A stretch of 64,000 bases of DNA, taken from positions 62,001 to 126,000 of the forward strand of contig JBGVRX010000029.1 of NCBI GenBank assembly GCA_045128835.1. Reading direction: 5' to 3'. Numbering within the stretch: position 1 is the first letter of the stretch; the number at the start of each line of letters is the position of its first letter. Below the pieces are notes generated by a model that worked only from the letters and a program-made list of their open reading frames with translations, made no database searches and was not told the origin of the DNA. The DNA is from CALVUJ01 sp045128835 (lineage in GTDB: Bacteria; Bacillota_I; Bacilli_A; RFN20; DUOF01). The position numbers and the translations under genes are program-made. Below are positions 53,057-62,084 of the stretch, piece after piece.

Positions 53057-56000
53057 TTAACCTAATAAAGCATTGAATGCTTCAGACCAAGTTTTTCCTG
53101 TTGGTTTTGCAATTTCTTTAACTGTTCCTCCAGTTAATGCCTCTACAACTTTATTGGCGATAGTTTGAGCATTTACTTCACCTAGGAAATCACTGCTTTC
53201 TATAGCACCTAAAGTTTGACCAATCTTTTGGATTTTAACTTCTTTATCTGTTGCGATATTTTCAACACTGTACTTAGATATTTCATTAATATTTGCACTA
53301 ATTACTGATAATCCTTCTATTTCATCAGACCAAGAAATATTTACATAACCATTAACTTCATCACTTCTATTTACTGCAACTCCTGTATATCCAGATTTTG
53401 AAATTTCACCATCAATAGTATCTAATACGCTATCAACAGTATTTAAATATTTAGCAGCAAAGATTTTACTATATTTCATAGCATCTAATAAATTAGATAC
53501 GTATGCTTTTGTTGAAGCAGATAGTGTTCCAATATCATCACCCAAGTTACTAACTACGCTAGTATCTTTAGCAAAAGAAATTAAAACATTTGTTTCTATG
53601 TTATATTGTGCATATTCTTCATTGCCTACTTTTTCTGCTAATGTAGAAGATGTAACTCCTGCTGGAACCGAAATATCTGGGAATGTAGTTTTAACACTAT
53701 CAATAATCTTTATAAGAATACTTGCTCTCGAATTTTGAAGTAATACGCTTTCTTCAATTGTTTCAAACATAAGTTCAACATTTGTTTTTCCACCAACAAC
53801 ATCATCAAATGTTTCGCCATCCATATTAAGCATTGATTTAATATCACTTAATTCTACTTTCCAACTACTATCTTCATTTACTCTTGCAATGTTAGATTTT
53901 AAGTTTTCTAAACTTCCCTTATCATCATTAATATCATTATTTGTTAATACTGTTGCAATTTGATCAACAACGTAATCTTCAAAAATAATTGAACTTGTAA
54001 TTGTATCTAATAATCCACCAATTGAATTTGTATCAATAGTAGTTAAATCCATATCTGCTAAATTATCAAATGTAGATTTATTTTTACTAACTTCTATAAT
54101 AATGTCTCTTTCATCTTCATATAACTCGTAGTTATTAGCTTTAAGAACACTTACAGTAACATCAGATGGAATATCTGTAATATCTATAGTTTCTATAGCC
54201 TTAAGAAGTAATGTTGCTCTTGAGTTTTGAAGTAATGTACTGTTTTCTATGCTTTCGAACATTTTTTCAACAGTATTCTTTTCCTCTCCTGTGCCAACAT
54301 CATCCATGTTATCTTCGCTAACATTAACCATTTCTTTTATTGCTTTTAATTCAACTTTCCAATCTTGTACAGAAGCAATACTGTTTTCTAAATTAGTTGT
54401 ACTTCCTTCATCATCTCTATCATCTTTAACACCATTATCCACTAATAAAGTAGAAACTTTGCTAACAACGATAGGTCTTAAAATGTTAGATTTCATTACT
54501 TCGTTGATTAATCCACCTATTTCGTCAGTGTCCATTGTTTCGACAGTAATATTTGATAATGTTTCTAGTGTATCTTTTTGATCAACGATAGTAACTAAAA
54601 CATCTGTTTCATTATTCCAGAATGCATCTATTTCTGTTTGAGTAGCATTATCTGCAGGCCATGAAATACTATCATATTCTTCTTGAGTTAAGAAATTACT
54701 TTCTTTAATAGCGTATTTTAATATTTCAATCTTTTTAGTTTTAAACAATTCCATACTACCCACTGCATCAAATACAGTTTCTAAGTTTGTAGCGTTAATA
54801 TTTTCTTCTTCACTAAAGTCAATTTCTAATACATCGTTAATCTTAGTTAATTCATTTTTCCATTTTTCTTTAGTATTTATAGCCAATAATTCCTCTTCAC
54901 TGAATTCTACATCAAAGTCCACAACAAACTCATTAATTGTATCTTTCATGAAACCTACCATAGGATCTTTTAATAAATCAGATTTATAAACTTCACCCAT
55001 TATAGTAGCTAGAGCATCAACACTATCTTCATCCTTAATTAAATCAATATTGATATCTTCTAGTGATTGTAATTCTAATACTCCAATTGAATCTGCAATA
55101 TTTTTAAGAATAGTTAATTCGCCTTCCCACTTATTGTAGAATTCTACTTTACTTGAATCTTCATTTTCTTCATCAAAGTCTATTACTGGGAAACCTTCAC
55201 TATCAATTTCAATTCCTACTTGTGGCAATATTTCATCATAAGCAAATGGTAACAATGAAATGAATACCTTAGTTCCAGACATATCATTCAATAAATTAGT
55301 AACTTTAGCGTAATCAACAACTTCACTCTCACTAAATTCATTATATAAAACTAATGCATCTTCTAATACAGTTAATTCCTTTAACCATTTTTCTTTAGTA
55401 TCAACATAACGTACTACTCTACCATCAACTTTATAATCCTTATCTTTTAATAGATTATTAATTTGAGTAGGAACTACATTTTTAAACAAATATGATTGAT
55501 TTAAATCATTTAATAATGTTGCAAGTTCATCTTTAGTAGAAGCTTTTAACGCACCATCTTCAACCAATGAATCTGTAATATTTTTAAGAGCATCTTCACC
55601 TGCAAGATCATCTAAACTTGTTAATTCCATTGTTTGAACAAAAGCAACGGCCTTAGCAAATAAACCAGAAATCTCTGCATTTAATTCTTCTGTCATCTTA
55701 TCAGGAACTGCAACACCATTTTGTTCTCCATACGCCTTAATAACACTAGGCATTGCTCTATTAATAATTCTTAAACTTAATATCTTATTAAGTAATGCCT
55801 CTACATCTTCATCACTAACATTATTAACAATAGCTATTGCATTATCCTTATTTTGAATAACAGTATCAGCTATATTTTTCTCTACTGCTAATTTTAAAAT
55901 TGAGATAATATCTTTTAATTCAGCCTCAACTTCACTAGAATTTGTATATTCTAATTTACTAACAATGCTATCATCTTTAAATACTTCAATTAATTTATCG

Positions 56001-57040
56001 CGAGCAACTTCATTCATTACATATCTTACACCAGCGATACTTAATTCATTAATCAATGTTGAATCAAACAAAGAGTCAACAAGCGTATCTAATTTTTCAA
56101 ACTTAATTACACTAAAATCAACTTCATCTAGTTTTAATTCACCATTAACAAATAAATCCATAACACCAGACTCATATAACAATACTGCACTAACTGCAAC
56201 ACTTGCCAATTCGTTTTCTAAGTTAAATTCCTTATTTCCATATTCAATAGTTGTTAACTTATCAGTAATGATTTTATCTATACTGTCTTCTCCACCTAGT
56301 TGAGCAAAAATAGTTTCGTTATATAAATCCATATATCCACACAAATCTTTATACTTTTCTAAAGAACTGTGAATTGAGCAAAGTGTCTCGCCGTCATCCA
56401 AATCAGCTTTACTTTTTGCTCTATTATAAATTCTATTAACAAAGTTAACAGGAAGTAAAGTTACACAAATAAGAACAACTCCTTGAGCCCCTCTTAATAA
56501 ACCACCAAGAAGCCTTCTTTTAGGTCTTTTAACTTTAATTTTCTTTCCTTTTTCATTTCTAACATAATTTCCATTTTCATCAAGAGCATATTTAGTTCTT
56601 TTAAATACACATCTTGCGATTATTTCGAAGAAAATTAAATATATCCAATAAATAGGGAAAGATAAAGGCAATCCAATAAGAACTAAAATAATAAACAAAA
56701 TTGGGCTAATTATTATTTCAGGACATTCCATAATTATTGTTTTAAGACCTGGAGAATAACTTAAGAAAGTTCTCACAGAATCATTACTTTCAATTGTTTG
56801 AACAATAAAGTTTCTAACCCCTTGAACACCATTTATAGTAACATTCAAATCTAACAAACTACTTGTTATATCATTTATTGTTAACCAAACAACCGCAATA
56901 TAAATGACACAATAAATCATTCTTCTTACAACCTTATATGTTCCTCTGATAGCACCTACAATGAAAAACCACAAAAACACAACTGAAACAACAGCTAGTG
57001 GACCCCATTGTATTAATAAAGAAATTGTTTCTGCATCCAT
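53057..57040 (-). CDS. 1327-residue CvpA-like membrane protein with long repeated helical domain
   Basis: N-terminal membrane part of about 215 residues with four to five helices. GAIRGTYKVVRRMIYCVIYI and RLLGGLLRGAQGVVLICV are like CvpA family helices; a basic stretch (GKKIKVKRPKRR) sits between. The remaining 1100 residues are acidic, helical and extracytoplasmic or cytoplasmic by topology guess. A motif W-x-x-E-L-x-x-[IL] recurs at about 548, 637, 725, 892, 1058 and 1237 (e.g. KEKWLKELTVLED, DWKVELKAIKEM, SWKVELSDIKSM), i.e. every 88 or about 167 residues. Two of the units (about 870-1035 and 1035-1200) are clearly homologous. No known large family recognised. ATG 57040 with GGTGG. Confidence 0.8.
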   Translation of the reverse strand: MDAETISLLIQWGPLAVVSVVFLWFFIVGAIRGTYKVVRRMIYCVIYIAVVWLTINDITSSLLDLNVTINGVQGVRNFIVQTIESNDSVRTFLSYSPGLKTIIMECPEIIISPILFIILVLIGLPLSFPIYWIYLIFFEIIARCVFKRTKYALDENGNYVRNEKGKKIKVKRPKRRLLGGLLRGAQGVVLICVTLLPVNFVNRIYNRAKSKADLDDGETLCSIHSSLEKYKDLCGYMDLYNETIFAQLGGEDSIDKIITDKLTTIEYGNKEFNLENELASVAVSAVLLYESGVMDLFVNGELKLDEVDFSVIKFEKLDTLVDSLFDSTLINELSIAGVRYVMNEVARDKLIEVFKDDSIVSKLEYTNSSEVEAELKDIISILKLAVEKNIADTVIQNKDNAIAIVNNVSDEDVEALLNKILSLRIINRAMPSVIKAYGEQNGVAVPDKMTEELNAEISGLFAKAVAFVQTMELTSLDDLAGEDALKNITDSLVEDGALKASTKDELATLLNDLNQSYLFKNVVPTQINNLLKDKDYKVDGRVVRYVDTKEKWLKELTVLEDALVLYNEFSESEVVDYAKVTNLLNDMSGTKVFISLLPFAYDEILPQVGIEIDSEGFPVIDFDEENEDSSKVEFYNKWEGELTILKNIADSIGVLELQSLEDINIDLIKDEDSVDALATIMGEVYKSDLLKDPMVGFMKDTINEFVVDFDVEFSEEELLAINTKEKWKNELTKINDVLEIDFSEEENINATNLETVFDAVGSMELFKTKKIEILKYAIKESNFLTQEEYDSISWPADNATQTEIDAFWNNETDVLVTIVDQKDTLETLSNITVETMDTDEIGGLINEVMKSNILRPIVVSKVSTLLVDNGVKDDRDDEGSTTNLENSIASVQDWKVELKAIKEMVNVSEDNMDDVGTGEEKNTVEKMFESIENSTLLQNSRATLLLKAIETIDITDIPSDVTVSVLKANNYELYEDERDIIIEVSKNKSTFDNLADMDLTTIDTNSIGGLLDTITSSIIFEDYVVDQIATVLTNNDINDDKGSLENLKSNIARVNEDSSWKVELSDIKSMLNMDGETFDDVVGGKTNVELMFETIEESVLLQNSRASILIKIIDSVKTTFPDISVPAGVTSSTLAEKVGNEEYAQYNIETNVLISFAKDTSVVSNLGDDIGTLSASTKAYVSNLLDAMKYSKIFAAKYLNTVDSVLDTIDGEISKSGYTGVAVNRSDEVNGYVNISWSDEIEGLSVISANINEISKYSVENIATDKEVKIQKIGQTLGAIESSDFLGEVNAQTIANKVVEALTGGTVKEIAKPTGKTWSEAFNALLG

Positions 57041-57110
57041 ACGCACACCACCTTATTTTTATTTTATTACATTACTTAAAATAAATAAACAACTTTACTC
57101 ATTAACGTTA

Positions 57111-58217
57111 TTACTTATTATAATTCAAATATTCTAATTCTTTTAAAACAAATCTACCGTTTTTTCTAATAAGCACATCATCAAAGTAAATCTCTCCACC
57201 ATTTGCTTGCATGCAAACTAAATCCCAGTGAATTATAGAATCATTGCCATTCTCTGCTTCACCTTTATAACATTGTCCTGGAGTGAAATGGAATGACCCC
57301 CATATTTTTTCATCAAATAAAATACTTCCAACAGGCTCATTAATAAGCGGATTTAAACCTAAAGCAAATTCTCCTACATATCTACTGCCTTCATCACTAT
57401 CAAATATTTTATTTAAAGACTCATTATCGCCATTTTCACAAGTAGCGTTTACAATCTTTCCATCTTTAAATTCTAAACGAATATTTTTATAAATTTTTCC
57501 ATCATATGGAGAATCTGTGTTATATTGAATTACTCCATTAACACTATTCTTTACTGGCGCTGTAAATACTTCACCATCTGGAATATTACATTCTCCAGCA
57601 CAAATAACTGCAGGTATATCTTTAATAGAGAAAGTTAAATCTGTGCCATTTCCTATAATATGAACTTTATCTGTTCTTTCCATTAACTCTTTTAAAGGAA
57701 TACAAGCTTCATACATTGCTTTATAATCAACATTGCAAACATCAAAAACGAAGTCACTATAAACCTCTGTTGGTTTACCTGCTTTATGTGCAGCTAAAGA
57801 AGTTGGCCATTCTAGTAAAACCCACTTTCTATGTTGAATTATCATATCATTTAAATCCTTATTTATCTTTCTTGATAATTTGCTCTTCTCTAAAATAATT
57901 GGCTCAGAAAATTCATATTCATTATATGATCCATCAATAATTACTTCTGCATCCATATCTTCCCATTTATATTTATTCCACTTATTAACATATTGCATCT
58001 TTTCTTCTTCATTATACATAGCTAAAAGTCTAGCAGTAGTGTCGTCTAAAAAGTATTCCACAAAAGGATATGCACCTACCTTATTACACTCCTCAATTAT
58101 TTGCCATACTAATTCTTTAGAATCACTAATCGCACGTATAAAAACTTTACTACCTTTCTTCAATTTCAAAGAATGATTAACAATCGTATTTGCTAGTTTA
58201 TTTAATCTTAAATCCAT
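57111..58217 (-). CDS. M29 family aminopeptidase
   Basis: A 368-residue metallo-aminopeptidase. Metal ligands are visible in GECNIPDGEVFTAPVKNSVN (two Glu), ALGLNPLIN, GSFHFTPGQCYKG and IHWDLVCM (His and Asp), the M29 (AmpS/PepS) pattern. It is cytoplasmic and trims N-terminal residues from peptides. ATG 58217 has GAGGGGG upstream. It lies 66 nt after topB on the same strand. Confidence 0.94.
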   Translation of the reverse strand: MDLRLNKLANTIVNHSLKLKKGSKVFIRAISDSKELVWQIIEECNKVGAYPFVEYFLDDTTARLLAMYNEEEKMQYVNKWNKYKWEDMDAEVIIDGSYNEYEFSEPIILEKSKLSRKINKDLNDMIIQHRKWVLLEWPTSLAAHKAGKPTEVYSDFVFDVCNVDYKAMYEACIPLKELMERTDKVHIIGNGTDLTFSIKDIPAVICAGECNIPDGEVFTAPVKNSVNGVIQYNTDSPYDGKIYKNIRLEFKDGKIVNATCENGDNESLNKIFDSDEGSRYVGEFALGLNPLINEPVGSILFDEKIWGSFHFTPGQCYKGEAENGNDSIIHWDLVCMQANGGEIYFDDVLIRKNGRFVLKELEYLNYNK

Positions 58218-58283
58218 TTACAATTCCCCCTCGTTCTAATTCTACACCTTTAATTTATTTTTAAACTCTATTAATACCTTTTT

Positions 58284-60374
58284 TTAAAATTTAAAATTGA
58301 TTTTATCATTTTCTAAAACCAAATATGCATCAAATTTCTTTCCACTTTTAGAAATAAACCCCTCAATTTTAGCACTGCTTCCTTCTTTCAATAATTTGAT
58401 AACATTATTCTTAGAAATTATACGACCACAGATAAAATCATTTACTTTAAACTTACATCCTTCTTTATATCCTTGACAAGAATATCCATATCTATCTCTA
58501 ACAACTTTATTGCCACATATTGGGCAAAGTCCAACCAATTCACCATAAAAACCAGTATCAACATCTTTTTCTAAACTAGTTTCTTTTACGGTAAATACTT
58601 CCTCTATTTCCTTTCTTGCAAGACTCACCGCATCATCAACCTTAGACTCGCCTTTAAAAACTTTTTTCAATGCTTTACCTAATTCACTAGTCTTATATTT
58701 ATCCATGCTTATATTCATTTTAGATAAAGAATTTATCAAATATTCGCCACCATTTAGTAAATAATAAACATCCTTTTTTAAAGTTATATATTCACTCTTA
58801 ATTGCATTATCGATTATACCTGTTCTAGTAGCTTCAGTACCTAATTCTAAACCTTCTAAAATAGCTTTGTATTCTTCTGTATCATCTTCTTCAGCATCCT
58901 CTAAATTTTTCTTATCTTCTTTAAAAGGATTCTTTAAATAATTATTTAGTGTTTCAATCGTATAATGTTTAGGTGGAGTCGTTTTCTTTTCTTTAACCTC
59001 AAAGTTAACCTCAAACTCATCACCTTTATTTAAATTAGGCAATAGTTTATCGTTTTTATTATATTCATCATACTTAGTCCAACCCTTTTGAGTTATAACA
59101 TTGCCCTTTAACACAAACTCTTCTAAGCCCTCTAAATCTACTTTTATTTCACTTTTTTCAACACGACATTCTTCCTTACAAAAAACCGCTACAAACCTTT
59201 TTAAAATAGTAGAATACACAATATATTCATCTTCACTTAAATGATTCTTGTTAGGAATCTTATATGTCGGAGTTAATGCACTATGAGACTCAATCTTACT
59301 ATCATCAAATATTGTTTTTTTATCTTTAAATTCAATGTCATATCCCAATTTAGAAACATTGTTTATGATGCTCTTTATTTTACCTTTTTCATTTGTTGCT
59401 AAATATTCTGAGTTTGTACGCGGATAAGTAACATATCCTTCTTCATACAGTTTTTGAACAATAGCAAGGGACTTATCCATTGGCATTTTGTATCTTTTAC
59501 CAAGTACATTTTGAAGTGTAGATAAAGAATATAATTTACCTGCATCTAATTTATCTTTTTTTGTTGTTTTACTAATTACTTTTGCTTTTTTTGAATTATA
59601 TTGTTCACACGCTCTATTTGCTTCATCTAATTTATCTTTATCAAATTTTAATTTGGAAGTTAATTCAATCACTTCACCATTAACTTCACTATTTGAAGCT
59701 ATACCATAGTAGATTTCACTAACAAAATTTCTTATAGATAAATCTCTATCATATATAGCTTTAACAATAGGAACAATAACTCTTCCTACTCTTAATAAAA
59801 CGCCACTCTTCAAGGTTGCGTATCTTGTCAAATTAACGCCATACAACCAATCTATATAAGTTCTGGCAAATCCTTCATTAGCTAAATTGTCATACTCTTT
59901 TTCTTCTTTTAAATTATTGATAGCTTCTCTTACAGTTTCTTCTGTTTGATCTGGAAGCCATAATCTAGTTAATCTTTTATTACTTTTCAAACAATTGTCT
60001 ACGCACAGTCTAACAATTATTTCACCTTCTCTATCAGCATCTCCTGCATTTATTATTTCATCAACATCTTCTCTATTAACCAATGTACTTATGATATTGA
60101 ATTGTTTTTCAACACCTTCGTCTACCTTTTTGTTTTTATCTTTTTTTAAAACAAATTTAAATTGTTCTGGGAAACAAGGAATATTATCCAATCTCCATTT
60201 AGTATTAGGGTCATTACTATATTCTTCAATATCACATAAGCCAAACAAATGCCCAAAAGCCCATGTAATTATGTATTTATCATTTTCTAAATAGCCATCT
60301 CTTCTTTTAAATTCACCAAGCCCATTAGCGATATTTCTAGCTAGACTAGGCTTCTCCGCAATAATAACTTTCAT
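58284..60374 (-). CDS. topB: DNA topoisomerase III
   Basis: A 696-residue type IA topoisomerase. The Toprim domain has VIIAEKPSLARNIA (residues 3-16) and the acidic NAGDADREGEIIVRL; the active-site Tyr lies in YVTYPRTNSEYL (about 318). A C-terminal zinc ribbon-like element ends the protein (CPICGNKVV then YSCQGYKEGCKFKV). It cuts single strands to decatenate DNA. TopB is often carried on mobile elements in Firmicutes, but nothing else here suggests one. Confidence 0.96.
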   Translation of the reverse strand: MKVIIAEKPSLARNIANGLGEFKRRDGYLENDKYIITWAFGHLFGLCDIEEYSNDPNTKWRLDNIPCFPEQFKFVLKKDKNKKVDEGVEKQFNIISTLVNREDVDEIINAGDADREGEIIVRLCVDNCLKSNKRLTRLWLPDQTEETVREAINNLKEEKEYDNLANEGFARTYIDWLYGVNLTRYATLKSGVLLRVGRVIVPIVKAIYDRDLSIRNFVSEIYYGIASNSEVNGEVIELTSKLKFDKDKLDEANRACEQYNSKKAKVISKTTKKDKLDAGKLYSLSTLQNVLGKRYKMPMDKSLAIVQKLYEEGYVTYPRTNSEYLATNEKGKIKSIINNVSKLGYDIEFKDKKTIFDDSKIESHSALTPTYKIPNKNHLSEDEYIVYSTILKRFVAVFCKEECRVEKSEIKVDLEGLEEFVLKGNVITQKGWTKYDEYNKNDKLLPNLNKGDEFEVNFEVKEKKTTPPKHYTIETLNNYLKNPFKEDKKNLEDAEEDDTEEYKAILEGLELGTEATRTGIIDNAIKSEYITLKKDVYYLLNGGEYLINSLSKMNISMDKYKTSELGKALKKVFKGESKVDDAVSLARKEIEEVFTVKETSLEKDVDTGFYGELVGLCPICGNKVVRDRYGYSCQGYKEGCKFKVNDFICGRIISKNNVIKLLKEGSSAKIEGFISKSGKKFDAYLVLENDKINFKF

Positions 60375-60433
60375 CTAATCACCAACAATAATATAATACC
60401 ACAAACGCCTCTTAATTAACTACAAGAAATAAA

Positions 60434-60460
60434 ATAAAAAAGAGGATATCTCTATCCTCT
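60434..60460 (-). terminator. Intrinsic terminator of the 60463-62002 pair
   Basis: A perfect 8-bp stem (AGAGGATA/TATCCTCT, 4-nt loop) followed by T6 on the minus strand. Confidence 0.9.
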
Positions 60461-60462
60461 AA

Positions 60463-60939
60463 TTAATCATCGTTAAACCAGTCATCAAATGACATTGAAC
60501 TAAATTTTTTATCTTTCTTTTTCTTTTTATTAGGATTTTCAATACCTAATTCATCCATAATATCCTTTAAAATTCTATCTCTTACTGTATTATCATCAGT
60601 AATCATCTTAATAAGTTCCGCTTGAATAGCAGGAATCATTTCTATAGAGTTAATCAACAAATCTACCTTCTTATGGTCAATTACCTTTATACTGGAAAAT
60701 CTGTTAGACTCTTGTAAAGCATCAAAACCTTGCATTAAAACTTCATTAGAATTAATAAGGGTTGTGGGTAAATGAGCCAACCACATAAAGACTCTTTTAT
60801 TACAAGCAAATAATTCATCAACATTATTTTGATTCTTTTCAAATTTAGGTTTATCCAAAACATCTAAGATTTTAGGATATTCACCTTTAATAGCCATAAC
60901 AATATTCTTTAACTTAGCTTTCTCTCCACCACTTAACAT
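60463..60939 (-). CDS. Small helical protein of unknown function
   Basis: A 158-residue soluble, largely helical protein. It has a conserved-looking core FACNKRVFMWLAHLPTTLINS (about 44-64 in length under 21 residues) and a run of lysines then acidic residues at the end (KKKKKDKKF, then SFDDWFNDD), like a flexible tail that could bind a partner. It follows the next-described gene by 16 nt. No family recognised. Strong AGGAG site at 9 nt. Confidence 0.7.
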   Translation of the reverse strand: MLSGGEKAKLKNIVMAIKGEYPKILDVLDKPKFEKNQNNVDELFACNKRVFMWLAHLPTTLINSNEVLMQGFDALQESNRFSSIKVIDHKKVDLLINSIEMIPAIQAELIKMITDDNTVRDRILKDIMDELGIENPNKKKKKDKKFSSMSFDDWFNDD

Positions 60940-60955
60940 AATATCGAACTCCTAA

Positions 60956-62002
60956 TTAAGCAGCTTTCCTTGCTGATTGATGATTTTTCTCATTCTTACG
61001 AGATAAAACCAAATCAAAACTTCTCTTTGTCAAAAGAGTAACATTGCTCAAATCTGAAATGCTATTAGCTTTAATAACACCAGTTGGCCATTCACCTAAT
61101 TTTTGACAATCAATAACTCTATAAGCTTTGTTCTTTCCAGTAACGAAGTAAACAACACCTTGTAAACTTTGTCTTGAAATCTTTTCAGCTTGCTCATAGA
61201 AAGGTTCCATATCAACAATAATGTTGCTTGCAGTTGCATTATAATCATCCTTCAACATTTCAATAAGTTCTGTTGCAGAAATCATACTAACTTTTTCAAT
61301 AGGTCTTCCTTTATATGTGCTAACTACTGGATAAATTTTCTTAGCAATTTCCTTTTCATCATTATAAGGAATATTTATAACAACAGATACTGTAGCAGAG
61401 CTAGGATTAGATGCTGCAGAACTTGTTGTTTTACTTCTGTACATATCATTTCCATCTATTTGAACAAATTTTCCATCTCCATTAGGAATCTTAATTCCCA
61501 TTTTTGAATAGTCATCTTTTGCTCCAGATAGAACTGTAATATTATCTAAACTTGTATCAAATGAGAAACTTGCACCTTTTCTTTTAACAGGAACGTTTTC
61601 TCCTCTTTCAGCCTTTAATAAAGCTTCTTTTAAGCATTTTGTAATTGAATAGTTGTAACGATAGAATAATTTGAAATATTCAAATCCTTTATTACTGCTA
61701 TCGCTTTCATAAACTTTCTTTAAGTCTTCATAATATTTATTAGCTTCAGGTAAATTAAGTAAATTTTCTTCACCCATGTAGTAGAAACTATCTTTGATGT
61801 TTTCACTATAACCTTTAACTAAAATAGAAGACAATTCTGTTGAAATGAAATCAGTAGAAATACTTGCAGAAATTGCTGCTAAATTTGTATTTTCACCAAG
61901 ATCATTTGTTTTTAAAATTTTAAGTTCACATAATTTATCTCTAATTACGCTTAAATCTTTTAAGATTTCTTTTGTATAATATCTTCCTTTGTAATTTAAC
62001 AT
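60956..62002 (-). CDS. Protein of unknown function upstream of the small helical protein
   Basis: A 348-residue soluble protein. Residues 1-140 are helical (start MLNYKGRYYTKEILKDL), then a linker rich in Ser/Thr/Ala (TTSSAASNPSSATV near 200-213) and a mixed domain (VSVVINIPYNDEKEIAK, VDMEPFYEQAEKISR). It ends KNHQSARKAA. No signal peptide or membrane segment. I do not recognise it. The ATG 62002 is chosen for GAGGAG about 10 nt upstream; longer frames lack a site. It forms a two-gene unit with the small helical protein and ends in a strong terminator. Confidence 0.72.
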   Translation of the reverse strand: MLNYKGRYYTKEILKDLSVIRDKLCELKILKTNDLGENTNLAAISASISTDFISTELSSILVKGYSENIKDSFYYMGEENLLNLPEANKYYEDLKKVYESDSSNKGFEYFKLFYRYNYSITKCLKEALLKAERGENVPVKRKGASFSFDTSLDNITVLSGAKDDYSKMGIKIPNGDGKFVQIDGNDMYRSKTTSSAASNPSSATVSVVINIPYNDEKEIAKKIYPVVSTYKGRPIEKVSMISATELIEMLKDDYNATASNIIVDMEPFYEQAEKISRQSLQGVVYFVTGKNKAYRVIDCQKLGEWPTGVIKANSISDLSNVTLLTKRSFDLVLSRKNEKNHQSARKAA

Positions 62003-62084
62003 ACCATCTACACTCCTCACAAGTATCTTATCACAATTTAAGTAAATACTCAATTAAAAATTTAAACTCTAATAACCTTTTTTT

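Noticed and set aside
58284..60374. topB as sign of an integrative element
   Set aside because: No integrase, relaxase, att-like repeats or replication genes are near it, so it is treated as chromosomal.
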